Shown one piece after another: positions 18,890 to 26,605 of a stretch of DNA of 64,000 nt. Below the pieces are notes generated by a model, which ran no database searches, was not told the DNA's origin, and saw only the letters and a program-made list of their open reading frames with translations. This stretch comes from Arachidicoccus terrestris (lineage in GTDB: Bacteria; Bacteroidota; Bacteroidia; Chitinophagales; Chitinophagaceae), in assembly GCF_020042345.1 (NCBI RefSeq), contig NZ_CP083387.1, positions 3,720,001 to 3,784,000 of the forward strand, in the 5' to 3' direction. The position numbers and the translations under genes are program-made. How positions within the stretch are numbered: position 1 is the first letter of the stretch; each line of letters begins with the position of its first letter.

Positions 18890-21853
18890 ATGAGCCGTTA
18901 CCAGCTACAATTTCTTCTTCTCTTGTTGCTCACGATCAGGACTTTTCCTCTTCAGGCCCAGCTGTTTGGAGGGAATCCCCCTAAGATAAAATGGCGCCAG
19001 CTTAAAACAGATTCTGTCGATATTATTTATCCTGTAAGGTTTGATACACTGGCTTTTAGGGTAGCGGCCGTTATTGAGCGGCTACAAAAAACAAGGGAGT
19101 ATTCTCTGGGCGGGAAGCTAGAGAACATACCGGTCGTCTTACAAACACAGACAACTAATAGTAATGGATATGTAGGGCTTGGGCCTTATCGAAGTGAATT
19201 TTATCTTTCCACTCCAATGGATGCAATGGAATTGGGCGGAATGGATTGGACAACGACATTAACCCTGCATGAATATCGTCATGTTATTCAGTATAATAAT
19301 ATCAACAGAGGCATTATCCGAACGGTCGATTGGCTGTTGGGTGATAATGCCAGGTCGCTAATGAGTGATATGGCTGTGCCCAATTGGTTTTTTGAGGGGG
19401 ATGCTGTATTTAATGAAACAATTCATAGCCGCCAGGGCAGGGGGAGGTTACCTCGCTTTTTAAATGCGTACGCTTTACTGGATAAAGATGGTAGGCATTA
19501 TAACTACCAACAACTGCGCAACGGCTCCTATAAAGATTATCTCCCTGGCCATTATCAGTTAGGCTATTTGCTGGTTTCCTATGGGTATAGGCGCTATGGG
19601 CCTGCGTTTTGGGGAAAAGTGATACATGAGGCAGCTAGCTATAAGGGAATATTCTACCCCTTCCAAAAGGCGATTTATAGTATTGCGGGTATTTCTTTTA
19701 AAGACTTCAGGGAGGCCGCATTTAAAGAATATATAGCGCATTATCAAAATTTGCCCTGGATGGTGCAGGGTAGCAAACGCCAACCCAATTCCTCTTTAAG
19801 GCAACTCTCTCATTTGTCAGATAAAGAAGTTATCGACTATTTATATCCCTATCCGGCCATCCTGGATGGTGAATCAGGTACTATCGTATTGAAAAACCCC
19901 CGTAAGTCAATCAGTCGATTTGTCTGGCTACATAAAGGCAAGGAGAGAAATCTGGGCCAGGCACCCATTTCCAGAAATGCATATTTTGGATATAATTCCG
20001 GGAGAGTAATCTATACAAGATTCCAGGCAGATCCCAGATGGGGTTACAGAGAATATAGCGATCTGGAAGTACTGGATATTCACAGTGGCAAACGTTTGAG
20101 ACTCACTCATAAACGCCGCTTTTTTACACCAGATATTTCCAGTGACGGCAAGATGGTAGCTGCTAGTGAGTTACGGGCAAATGGTCATTCAGCTATTGTC
20201 CTGTTAGACGGCTCCGGTGGGATTTTGGCTACATGGAAGGCTCCCAAAGGAATAATTTATAATTATCCAAAATTCTTTGCCCTGAATGGTGACAGTAGTG
20301 GCGCGCTCTTATTTTTGATCCGTGATGCCGCTGGGAGAATGGGTATCGGATATGTTCACTTGCTACACAAGAAAAACAAAGGAGGGTATGGCGTTTCCTA
20401 TCCAGCAACGGCCACCGCCACGGACACTATTCACCCAATACTGTCCTTAAGCGGGCAATTACTTGGATTTCCGGTTGTGCGGGGAGATAAGTTGTATTAC
20501 ACCCGTGTGACGCCCGGTAATACGGCGGTCAGTCCTTATACCGCCCTGATGGAAATCAATTTGACAGATATAGTTAAAGATACTGCGGTAAGTCCGGTAA
20601 TGGTTGGTAAATCTCTAAGGGATGTTTATCAGGGTTACGGAATAAATACGGGCGAGAATATCGCCAGCCTGCAGACCGCTAATGGTTACGGCATTTTCCG
20701 GTGGGACGGCAATCTGGCAAACAGCAATGACGGCCAGAGGGATATCGCAACTGGTATTTTTGATGCTCATTTACCACTTACAGGACATCGACTTTTAGAT
20801 ACCTGGACTGACTCGATAACGGCTGGTGGATTTATTACCTATGGCCATTCAGTTAAAAAATACCCATTGCTCAGTCATCCTTTTCATTTTCATAGCTTGC
20901 AGCCAAACATTGATGATCCGGTTTATAGCCTGGATTTGCTAGGCCAGAACACGCTTAATACGGTTCAGACGAAACTATCATATAGTTATAACCGTGTAAG
21001 CCAGATGAGTGCTGTCGGCGGTGATCTTGCTCTGGGTGCCTGGTATTTGCAGCCATATGTACATATGGATTACAGTTGGGATCACCGGGCTGCAGATAGA
21101 AAGGGCAATCAGTACTTTTATAAAGAACTTACCAGGCAGATTGGGTTGCAGCTACCGTTAAACTTTACAGGTGGCAGATGGCGACGCAGTTTATATTTAT
21201 CAACGGCATTAAGCCAAAGCAATCTCTACTGGAATGAGGATATGCCGGCTTCCGGCCCAGTTTTAAAGAAGATCAGGTATTTATATAGCCGGCTGCAGCT
21301 TTCAGTCTACGGTCGACAGTCTATACAACAATTATATCCTGGAATCGGGTTTTACAATTATACAGAGATGAATACACCACTGGACAGCAAAGGAGCCAGG
21401 CAGTGGATGAGTAGCGCAACGATCTATTTACCGGGCTTACTGCCCACACATAGCCTTCGTTGGAATCTGGCCTATCAGCATAGGGATACTGCAGGCGCTT
21501 ATGGGTATAATAGCCGGTTTCCTTTTTCCAGAGGTTATGTCCGGCCCTCTTATGCAACTATGTGGAAGTTTGGAGCAGATTATGATTTGCCGGTCTGGTA
21601 CCCTGATTTTGGATTTGCCGGTCTGGCTTATTTCTTTAGAATCAGGGCTAATCTCTACTATGATCAGAGCTTAGGCTTTGACAATACTAAAAGACGTAAC
21701 GGATTTGGATCTGTGGGAGCGGCTCTATTCGCGGATATGAATATAGGTAATCAATATCCGGTTACAATAGGATTGCGCTACAACCACTTATTAAATCAAG
21801 ATTATCGGGAGCAAAACAATTGGGAGCTGATCTTGCCTATCCGGCTATTTTAA
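18890..21853 (+). CDS. Large secreted protein: HEYRH zincin-like domain, propeller segment and C-terminal barrel-like region
   Basis: ATG 18890 gives a clean signal peptide (LLLLLLTIRTFPLQAQ); the upstream open frame adds an unlikely N-terminus. The 987-residue product starts with a peptidase-MA-like domain. HEYRH (His127, Glu128, His131) lies in TLTLHEYRHVIQYNN, and WFFEGDAV near 168 could give the third zinc ligand. A middle region has TolB-like propeller strands (LEVLDIHSGKRLRLTHKRRF, ISSDGKMVAASELR). The last third alternates short aromatic-rich strands and ends NNWELILPIRLF with a terminal Phe, as outer-membrane barrels do. It is probably anchored in the outer membrane. Substrate unknown. 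Confidence 0.7.
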   Translation: MSRYQLQFLLLLLLTIRTFPLQAQLFGGNPPKIKWRQLKTDSVDIIYPVRFDTLAFRVAAVIERLQKTREYSLGGKLENIPVVLQTQTTNSNGYVGLGPYRSEFYLSTPMDAMELGGMDWTTTLTLHEYRHVIQYNNINRGIIRTVDWLLGDNARSLMSDMAVPNWFFEGDAVFNETIHSRQGRGRLPRFLNAYALLDKDGRHYNYQQLRNGSYKDYLPGHYQLGYLLVSYGYRRYGPAFWGKVIHEAASYKGIFYPFQKAIYSIAGISFKDFREAAFKEYIAHYQNLPWMVQGSKRQPNSSLRQLSHLSDKEVIDYLYPYPAILDGESGTIVLKNPRKSISRFVWLHKGKERNLGQAPISRNAYFGYNSGRVIYTRFQADPRWGYREYSDLEVLDIHSGKRLRLTHKRRFFTPDISSDGKMVAASELRANGHSAIVLLDGSGGILATWKAPKGIIYNYPKFFALNGDSSGALLFLIRDAAGRMGIGYVHLLHKKNKGGYGVSYPATATATDTIHPILSLSGQLLGFPVVRGDKLYYTRVTPGNTAVSPYTALMEINLTDIVKDTAVSPVMVGKSLRDVYQGYGINTGENIASLQTANGYGIFRWDGNLANSNDGQRDIATGIFDAHLPLTGHRLLDTWTDSITAGGFITYGHSVKKYPLLSHPFHFHSLQPNIDDPVYSLDLLGQNTLNTVQTKLSYSYNRVSQMSAVGGDLALGAWYLQPYVHMDYSWDHRAADRKGNQYFYKELTRQIGLQLPLNFTGGRWRRSLYLSTALSQSNLYWNEDMPASGPVLKKIRYLYSRLQLSVYGRQSIQQLYPGIGFYNYTEMNTPLDSKGARQWMSSATIYLPGLLPTHSLRWNLAYQHRDTAGAYGYNSRFPFSRGYVRPSYATMWKFGADYDLPVWYPDFGFAGLAYFFRIRANLYYDQSLGFDNTKRRNGFGSVGAALFADMNIGNQYPVTIGLRYNHLLNQDYREQNNWELILPIRLF

Positions 21854-21854
21854 G

Positions 21855-21886
21855 AAAAAAAGAGCGTCCTCAACATAAGGACGCTC
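21855..21886 (-). terminator. Intrinsic terminator of the minus-strand protease gene
   Basis: GAGCGTCCT (21862-21870) pairs with AGGACGCTC (21878-21886). On the minus strand the stem is followed by seven T residues. It may also stop readthrough from the convergent plus-strand gene. Confidence 0.8.
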
Positions 21887-21916
21887 CCGAAATCTTCCTG
21901 TTTAATTGAAAGTCGA

Positions 21917-23017
21917 TTAGTTGTATGCTTTGACGTTATACACGTATTGTTGTAGAGATTTAAGCTGATTTTCTCTGTTCATACCTTTCAGATTACGGCT
22001 GCCATTCAGTACGGCAGCATTGACTGCGCTGGTATCCTTATCGTTCCATGATTCAAGAGACTGAACAATCTCCTTTGATTTGATGGCAAAGGTGACACCT
22101 TGTGCATTCGCTTCCCGGGTACTTAAAATGCCGATAATATCTCCATATCGATTAAAAACTGGCCCCCCTGAGTTACCAGGGTTTGCCAATAATGAGATCT
22201 GCACAGTGGAAGTGTCACCATCAAAACCGGAAACGGCACTCAGATATCCTTTGTTATAGGTGATGTCATTGCGGGGATACCCCAATGTAAAAACCTCCGC
22301 TCCCAGATTTACACTGGTGCTTTTCAGATCATAGGGGAGCGTTTTGACGGGCTCATAATCGCTGTCGGTGATTTTCAATACTGCCAGATCTTTTGCATGA
22401 TCAACGTAGACAATAGAGGTCTTAAATTCCTGGCCATCAGCGTTGGCTACCACTGCGCTGCTACCTTTCAATACATGTGCATTAGTCAATAGATAACCCT
22501 TTCCGTCAATCATAAAGGCAGATCCCCCGCTTTTTACGACAGCGCCTTCCGGCAACTTGGTAGCCTCCTTGATCTGTGTATACTGATAATCCTGTGTCTT
22601 TTTCAATTGTTCAATATCCCGGCTTAAAAGCTCAATTGTCTGTCGGCTGGCCGGGCCGAAAGTGGAGATCACGCCGCTGATAATAAGTGCCGTAAGGCCT
22701 GCAATGCAGGCCGCAATTGCGGTTGTCTTTTTATAACGATGCCAGAGTTGTCTGATCTTGCCTTTCGAGATCTTTTTTTGATCCTCAGCGATGGCACCTT
22801 TCTCCAGCAAATGGTCATGTGTACTGCTCAACTGAGTCATCAGTTTTTGGCGTTCTGCAAATTCTGCCATCTTGCCCATAAATATCTTATGGGTAACGAC
22901 CATCTGATCCAGTTCCGGATTATCCTGGCGCATTTGCTCAAAATAGGCTTTTTCCTCAGGAAGCATTTCGTCGTTGAAGTAACGCTCCAGACTCTCTATT
23001 AATAATTGTTCACTCAT
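21917..23017 (-). CDS. Membrane-anchored trypsin-like protease with anti-sigma-like N-terminus
   Basis: ATG 23017 (MSEQLLIESLERYFNDEML) was chosen over the upstream open frame because it starts 7 bases after the sigma gene ends. Residues 1-60 are Glu-rich and resemble the cytoplasmic N-terminal domain of Bacteroidota anti-sigma factors (EEKAYFEQMR, DNPELDQ). A single membrane helix spans about 98-120. A short coiled segment (QTIELLSRDIEQLKKT) leads to a periplasmic S1C/HtrA-like protease with a complete triad: His181 in LTNAHV, Asp210 in AKDLAVL, Ser283 in PGNSGGPV. No PDZ domain follows. It probably controls the co-transcribed ECF sigma factor; that coupling is inference. Confidence 0.85.
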   Translation of the reverse strand: MSEQLLIESLERYFNDEMLPEEKAYFEQMRQDNPELDQMVVTHKIFMGKMAEFAERQKLMTQLSSTHDHLLEKGAIAEDQKKISKGKIRQLWHRYKKTTAIAACIAGLTALIISGVISTFGPASRQTIELLSRDIEQLKKTQDYQYTQIKEATKLPEGAVVKSGGSAFMIDGKGYLLTNAHVLKGSSAVVANADGQEFKTSIVYVDHAKDLAVLKITDSDYEPVKTLPYDLKSTSVNLGAEVFTLGYPRNDITYNKGYLSAVSGFDGDTSTVQISLLANPGNSGGPVFNRYGDIIGILSTREANAQGVTFAIKSKEIVQSLESWNDKDTSAVNAAVLNGSRNLKGMNRENQLKSLQQYVYNVKAYN

Positions 23018-23024
23018 TATTATC

Positions 23025-23591
23025 TTATTTTGAATATTGCGCAAAAAATAACTTTTTAAGACGCATCAAACATTTATATTTCTGATTTTTGGCATTATCA
23101 GTATTCGTATAGCCAAAAATCTCCACTAAATCCGACATCGACTTTTTCTGTATATAAAAGGCCTCCAACAGGCTTTTACAAGGTTCTCCCAGTTTCGCAA
23201 AGGCGGACTCCATTACTTCAAACTCCTCATCTTTCTTTTCAGCCATTTCGAGGTCTTCTTCTACAGGAATAACTGGTTCCAGTAAACTTAACTCGGTATT
23301 GCTGACAAAAAGACCGTGATGCTTTAACTTCTTGAGCCATAGCCTTTTAGAAATAGCGTAGAGATAGGTTCTAAGTTGACAGGTCAGTTGGAAGTCGCTT
23401 TTACGGGCTTTTTCGTATAATATCACCATCGCTTCCTGAAAAACATCCCTTGCGTCATCATAAGAGCCATTATTATTGAGAACCAGGGCCTGAATCAGGC
23501 TAAAATTACCGGCATAAATGGTCTGGATGGCCTTTGTGTCATTTTCCGCCAGTCCCCTTAATAATTGTTGTTCTCTCTGATCTGAATTCAC
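23025..23591 (-). CDS. ECF-type RNA polymerase sigma factor
   Basis: A 188-residue sigma-70 family protein. Region 2 includes GSYDDARDVFQEAMVILYEK, region 4 is near CKSLLEAFYIQKKSMSDLVEIF, and the basic end is KYKCLMRLKKLFF. An acidic linker (EEDLEMAEKKDEEFEVME) separates the two. The start is GTG 23591; no ATG is nearby in frame. It is the first gene of a pair with the anti-sigma-like protease (7-base gap). A candidate ECF promoter sits immediately upstream and is shared in sequence with the divergent lipoprotein gene, suggesting autoregulation. The predicted leader would be very short. Confidence 0.88.
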   Translation of the reverse strand: MNSDQREQQLLRGLAENDTKAIQTIYAGNFSLIQALVLNNNGSYDDARDVFQEAMVILYEKARKSDFQLTCQLRTYLYAISKRLWLKKLKHHGLFVSNTELSLLEPVIPVEEDLEMAEKKDEEFEVMESAFAKLGEPCKSLLEAFYIQKKSMSDLVEIFGYTNTDNAKNQKYKCLMRLKKLFFAQYSK

Positions 23592-23602
23592 CCGGTCTTC
23601 TT

Positions 23603-23632
23603 TTAATACTTAAATGTGCCTAAAAGTAACCC
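23603..23632 (-). promoter_or_regulatory. Candidate ECF promoter of the sigma factor gene
   Basis: On the minus strand GGGTTAC (23632-23626) and GTATTAA (23609-23603) are separated by 16 bases. The same two boxes occur on the other strand before the lipoprotein gene (23677-23705). Confidence 0.5.
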
Positions 23633-23676
23633 AATTTTAAGCCGAAATATAATTTTTTAGAAAAAATAAAATTTCT

Positions 23677-23705
23677 GGGTTACCTTTTTCTTATTTGGGT
23701 ATCAA
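23677..23705 (+). promoter_or_regulatory. Candidate ECF promoter of the Ala-rich lipoprotein gene
   Basis: GGGTTAC (23677-23683) and GTATCAA (23699-23705) are separated by 15 bases, about 38 bases before the ATG. This matches the divergent sigma promoter in both boxes. Confidence 0.5.
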
Positions 23706-23743
23706 TAACTGAAAATTAAAACAAAAATTAAATTAGAAACAAG

Positions 23744-23983
23744 ATGAAAAAGTTATTATTTGTTGCTGTATTAGGTTTAGGTTTATCTTTTGCTGCTTGC
23801 GGTGGTGCTAACACTGACGCTGCTGCTAGTGCAGATTCTTTAGCTAACGCAACTACAGAAACTATCGATTCTACAGCTAATGCTGCAGTTGATTCTGTTG
23901 GTGCTGCTGCTGATTCTGCTAAAGCAGATGTAAACGCTGCTGCTGATTCAGTTAAAGCTGCTGCTGATGCTGCTACTAAATAA
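23744..23983 (+). CDS. Small Ala-rich helical lipoprotein
   Basis: A 79-residue lipoprotein with lipobox FAAC (Cys19). The mature part is almost entirely Ala, Asp, Ser, Thr, Val and Lys with a repeating AADS-type unit: Asp-Ser pairs at 31, 42, 50, 57 and 68. That predicts a long amphipathic helix anchored to a membrane, in the manner of Lpp-like or LEA-like proteins. Codon choice is very uniform (nearly all Ala codons GCT or GCA), unlike its neighbours, which suggests high expression. It is divergent from the ECF sigma gene and probably its target. Function unknown. Confidence 0.85.
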   Translation: MKKLLFVAVLGLGLSFAACGGANTDAAASADSLANATTETIDSTANAAVDSVGAAADSAKADVNAAADSVKAAADAATK

Positions 23984-24013
23984 TTTTAGTAGAATTTAAT
24001 ACAGAATAAGCGT

Positions 24014-24049
24014 AAAAGGAGTTAATCCGATTTGTTTTAACTCCTTTTT
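24014..24049 (+). terminator. Intrinsic terminator of the lipoprotein gene
   Basis: AAAAGGAGTTAA (24014-24025) pairs over 12 bp with TTAACTCCTTTT (24037-24048), followed by one more T (24049). Confidence 0.85.
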
Positions 24050-24186
24050 CTTTATCTGGCGACTAATAGTATGATTTTGTGGTCGCGGAGACGAATTTGA
24101 CTTATTGCAGAATTATTATAGACTGATAATAAGGTGTTTTCTTTGAAAACATTCAAGATTTTTCATATGGCAAGCAATCGTTAGAG

Positions 24187-24217
24187 GCCGTCCTTAGTCT
24201 TAGGGAGGGCTTTTTTT
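24187..24217 (+). terminator. Orphan terminator-like hairpin
   Basis: GCCGTCCTTA (24187-24196) pairs with TAGGGAGGGC (24201-24210), with one mismatch and one wobble, followed by seven T residues. The preceding lipoprotein already has a terminator at 24014. This one may therefore end a short RNA from about 24050-24186, where I see no ORF and only a weak TTTCTTTG box (24138-24145). Confidence 0.55.
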
Positions 24218-24389
24218 GTAGCACAAACTGTCTGTTTTTGTTGAATGGTATATAAAAACTAACAATTGTTTTCATGAAAATAAAAAAAAATTTGTGGGTA
24301 AGTAATATGTACGTAACTTTGACCCCGATAATAATTAAAAAAAAAGTATATAAAAAATACCTAATAACTATTCAGAGAGAACAGGCACC

Positions 24390-24476
24390 ATGGCAAAAAA
24401 ATCCTTTACATTTTATTTCTGCTTTTTTCAGTTTTTTTATTTTAGAAAAACAAGGGCTGGTGTTGTGCAACTTTAA
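24390..24476 (+). CDS. Phenylalanine-rich leader peptide (pheL-like) of the aromatic operon
   Basis: ATG 24390 to TAA 24476 encodes 28 residues. Residues 6-18 contain eight Phe and two Tyr (FTFYFCFFQFFYF); the rest is MAKKS before and a basic tail after. A terminator hairpin follows 22 bases after the stop, and prephenate dehydratase starts at 24558. This is the classical layout of transcription attenuation by Phe supply: ribosomes stall on UUU/UUC codons when charged tRNA-Phe is scarce. A purine-rich AGAGAGAA lies about 10 bases before the ATG. The longer open frame overlapping it in another phase lacks these features. Confidence 0.8.
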   Translation: MAKKSFTFYFCFFQFFYFRKTRAGVVQL

Positions 24477-24498
24477 TCATCTTAAACATATATAACCC

Positions 24499-24527
24499 AT
24501 CCCGATCTTCTAGGCATCGGGATTTTT
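24499..24527 (+). terminator. Attenuator terminator before pheA
   Basis: ATCCCGAT (24499-24506) pairs with ATCGGGAT (24515-24522), followed by TTTTT. An alternative pairing of GGGCTGG (24454-24460, just after the Phe run) with CCATCCC (24497-24503) would block this stem, as expected of an antiterminator. The alternative pairing is inferred by eye. Confidence 0.75.
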
Positions 24528-24557
24528 GTTTTACACAGAATATATTACAATACAACT

Positions 24558-25412
24558 ATGGAATCTCGCAAAGGTAATACTGCTCCCAAAAAAATAGCCA
24601 TACAAGGCTATGAGGGTAGCTTCCACCAGGAAGCAGCCCAATATTATTACGGTAAACAAGTAGAAGTTATTGCTTGTGACACCTTCCGTGACGTCGTTAA
24701 AATAGCCTCTGATAAGAAGACTAGCGACGGAGGAATTATGGCCATTGAAAACACCATAGCCGGCAGTATTTTACCCAACTATAACTTATTGCAGAAAAGT
24801 AAGCTTAAAATTGTGGGTGAGGTTTACCTGATGATTCGTCAAAACCTAATGGTGAGTATCGGTGTTCCTTTGGAAGATATTAAAGAAGTACACTCTCATC
24901 CGATGGCTATTCAGCAATGTTTTAAATTTTTGGATGAGCACAATTGGAAATTAGTGGAGACGGAAGATACAGCACTCAGTGCCCGTAAACTTAGTAAAAG
25001 TAAGAGTCCGCACGTTGCAGTTATTGCGAGCCGCCTGGCTGCGGAGATCTATGATTTGGAGCTGATCGCCCCTAATATCCATACACTTAAAAATAACTAT
25101 ACACGGTTTTTAATCCTTAACAGAGAAGAAGACGTCGTGGATATTCCGGATGCAAATAAGGCATCTATTTATTTTCATACGGATAATTCAAAGGGTAGTC
25201 TGGCCAAAGTACTCAATAAGATCAATGAAGTAGATATTAATTTGAGCAAATTGCAGAGTTTTCCCATTCCGGGCAGTGACTGGAAGTATAGCTTCCATGC
25301 AGATATGGAATTTGACAGCAGAGATAAATTTGAATTGGCATTAGAGCTGATTCGTCCGTTGACAGAAGAGCTCCGCATAAATGGAATTTACAGAAAAGGC
25401 AAGACAATATAA
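24558..25412 (+). CDS. pheA: Prephenate dehydratase
   Basis: Converts prephenate to phenylpyruvate, the committed step to Phe. The 284-residue protein is a monofunctional dehydratase without a chorismate mutase domain. It starts KKIAIQGYEGSFHQEAA and has the active-site motif NNYTRFLIL (catalytic Thr) near 195. A C-terminal ACT domain (KGSLAKVLNKINEVDINLSK, then ESFPIPG-like QSFPIPGSDW) normally gives Phe feedback inhibition. Chorismate mutase activity is supplied by the fusion at 29278. It is the first gene behind the Phe leader. Confidence 0.95.
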   Translation: MESRKGNTAPKKIAIQGYEGSFHQEAAQYYYGKQVEVIACDTFRDVVKIASDKKTSDGGIMAIENTIAGSILPNYNLLQKSKLKIVGEVYLMIRQNLMVSIGVPLEDIKEVHSHPMAIQQCFKFLDEHNWKLVETEDTALSARKLSKSKSPHVAVIASRLAAEIYDLELIAPNIHTLKNNYTRFLILNREEDVVDIPDANKASIYFHTDNSKGSLAKVLNKINEVDINLSKLQSFPIPGSDWKYSFHADMEFDSRDKFELALELIRPLTEELRINGIYRKGKTI

Positions 25413-25424
25413 GTAATCATTTTT

Positions 25425-26591
25425 ATGAGTCAGGTAGCGAATAGATTAGCAGGAATACAGGAATACTATTTTTCAAAAAAATTAAGGGAAATAGAGCAGC
25501 TGAATAATGAAGGCAAACGTATTATTAACCTGGGCATTGGCAGCCCTGATCTGCCTCCCGACCCGAGTGTAATAGCTGTTTTAGAGGATGAGTCGCGCAA
25601 GCCGGATGTACATGGATATCAGTCATATAAAGGGGCACCTCCGTATAGGAAGGCCATCTCCGATTGGTATAGTAAATGGTACGGTGTGCAGGTCGATCCT
25701 AATAAAGAAGTGTTACCGCTTATGGGATCTAAGGAGGGTATTATGCATATCTGCATGACTTATCTGAACCCGGGCGATCAGGTATTAGTCCCCAATCCCG
25801 GTTACCCAACCTATGCCAGTAATGTAGCATTGACTGGAGCGGTTTCAGTTACCTATGCACTGACAGAAGAAAATGACTGGGAGCCTGATTTTGGCCAGCT
25901 TGAAAAGCAGGATTTGTCCAAAGTCAAGCTCATGTTTGTTAATTATCCGGGGATGCCGACGGGAAAAGCCGCCAGCAAGGTACTTTTTGAGAAGTTGGTG
26001 GATTTTGCGAGAAGGCATAAAATATTATTGGTGCATGATAACCCGTATAGTTTTATTTTAAATCAAAAGCCGATCAGCCTGTTGAGTATTCCTGGTGCAT
26101 TGGAGGTCGCTATTGAACTCAATTCCCTGAGCAAGTCCCATAATATGGCCGGCTGGAGACTGGGGATGCTTCTGGGAGCCGAGCAGCGTATCCTGGAAAT
26201 TCTGCGGTTTAAAAGCAATATGGATAGCGGCATGTTCCTGCCTTTACAACTGGCCGGTGCAAAAGCACTATCATTAGGTAGGCAGTGGCATGATCAGGTA
26301 AATGAAGTGTACAGTGCAAGAAGAAAAAAAGTGGAAGAACTGCTGGATTTGTTGGCTTGCGAGTATAGCAAAAGCCAGGTAGGCCTGTTTATGTGGGCCA
26401 GCATCCCGTCCCGATACAGGGATGGCTACGAACTGGCGGATGAAGTACTGTATGGTGCGAACGTTTTTATCACACCAGGCGGCATATTCGGTTCAGAAGG
26501 GAACAGATACATACGTATCAGCCTGTGTGGGGACATTAGCCGGTTTGAAGAGGCTATTGGAAGAGTAAAAGAAATGCAGGGTAAGAGATAG
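25425..26591 (+). CDS. PLP-dependent class I/II aminotransferase
   Basis: A 388-residue fold-type I aminotransferase, probably converting phenylpyruvate and 4-hydroxyphenylpyruvate to Phe and Tyr, given that it lies between pheA and tyrA. Motifs are NPGYPTYASN in the substrate/cofactor region, NYPGMPTGK (where most relatives have NPxNPTG) and the Schiff-base Lys237 in SLSKSHNMAGWRLG. C-terminal FGSEGNRYIRISLC carries the carboxylate-binding Arg. It resembles the DapL/AspC-like groups common in Bacteroidota; substrate preference is inferred from position only. It starts 12 bases after pheA. Confidence 0.88.
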   Translation: MSQVANRLAGIQEYYFSKKLREIEQLNNEGKRIINLGIGSPDLPPDPSVIAVLEDESRKPDVHGYQSYKGAPPYRKAISDWYSKWYGVQVDPNKEVLPLMGSKEGIMHICMTYLNPGDQVLVPNPGYPTYASNVALTGAVSVTYALTEENDWEPDFGQLEKQDLSKVKLMFVNYPGMPTGKAASKVLFEKLVDFARRHKILLVHDNPYSFILNQKPISLLSIPGALEVAIELNSLSKSHNMAGWRLGMLLGAEQRILEILRFKSNMDSGMFLPLQLAGAKALSLGRQWHDQVNEVYSARRKKVEELLDLLACEYSKSQVGLFMWASIPSRYRDGYELADEVLYGANVFITPGGIFGSEGNRYIRISLCGDISRFEEAIGRVKEMQGKR

Positions 26592-26605
26592 GTGAACTAA
26601 ATAAA

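Noticed and set aside
24274-24495. 73-codon open frame overlapping the Phe leader
   Set aside because: It runs in a different phase from the Phe-rich ORF, has AT-rich chance composition, and overlaps the base of the attenuator.
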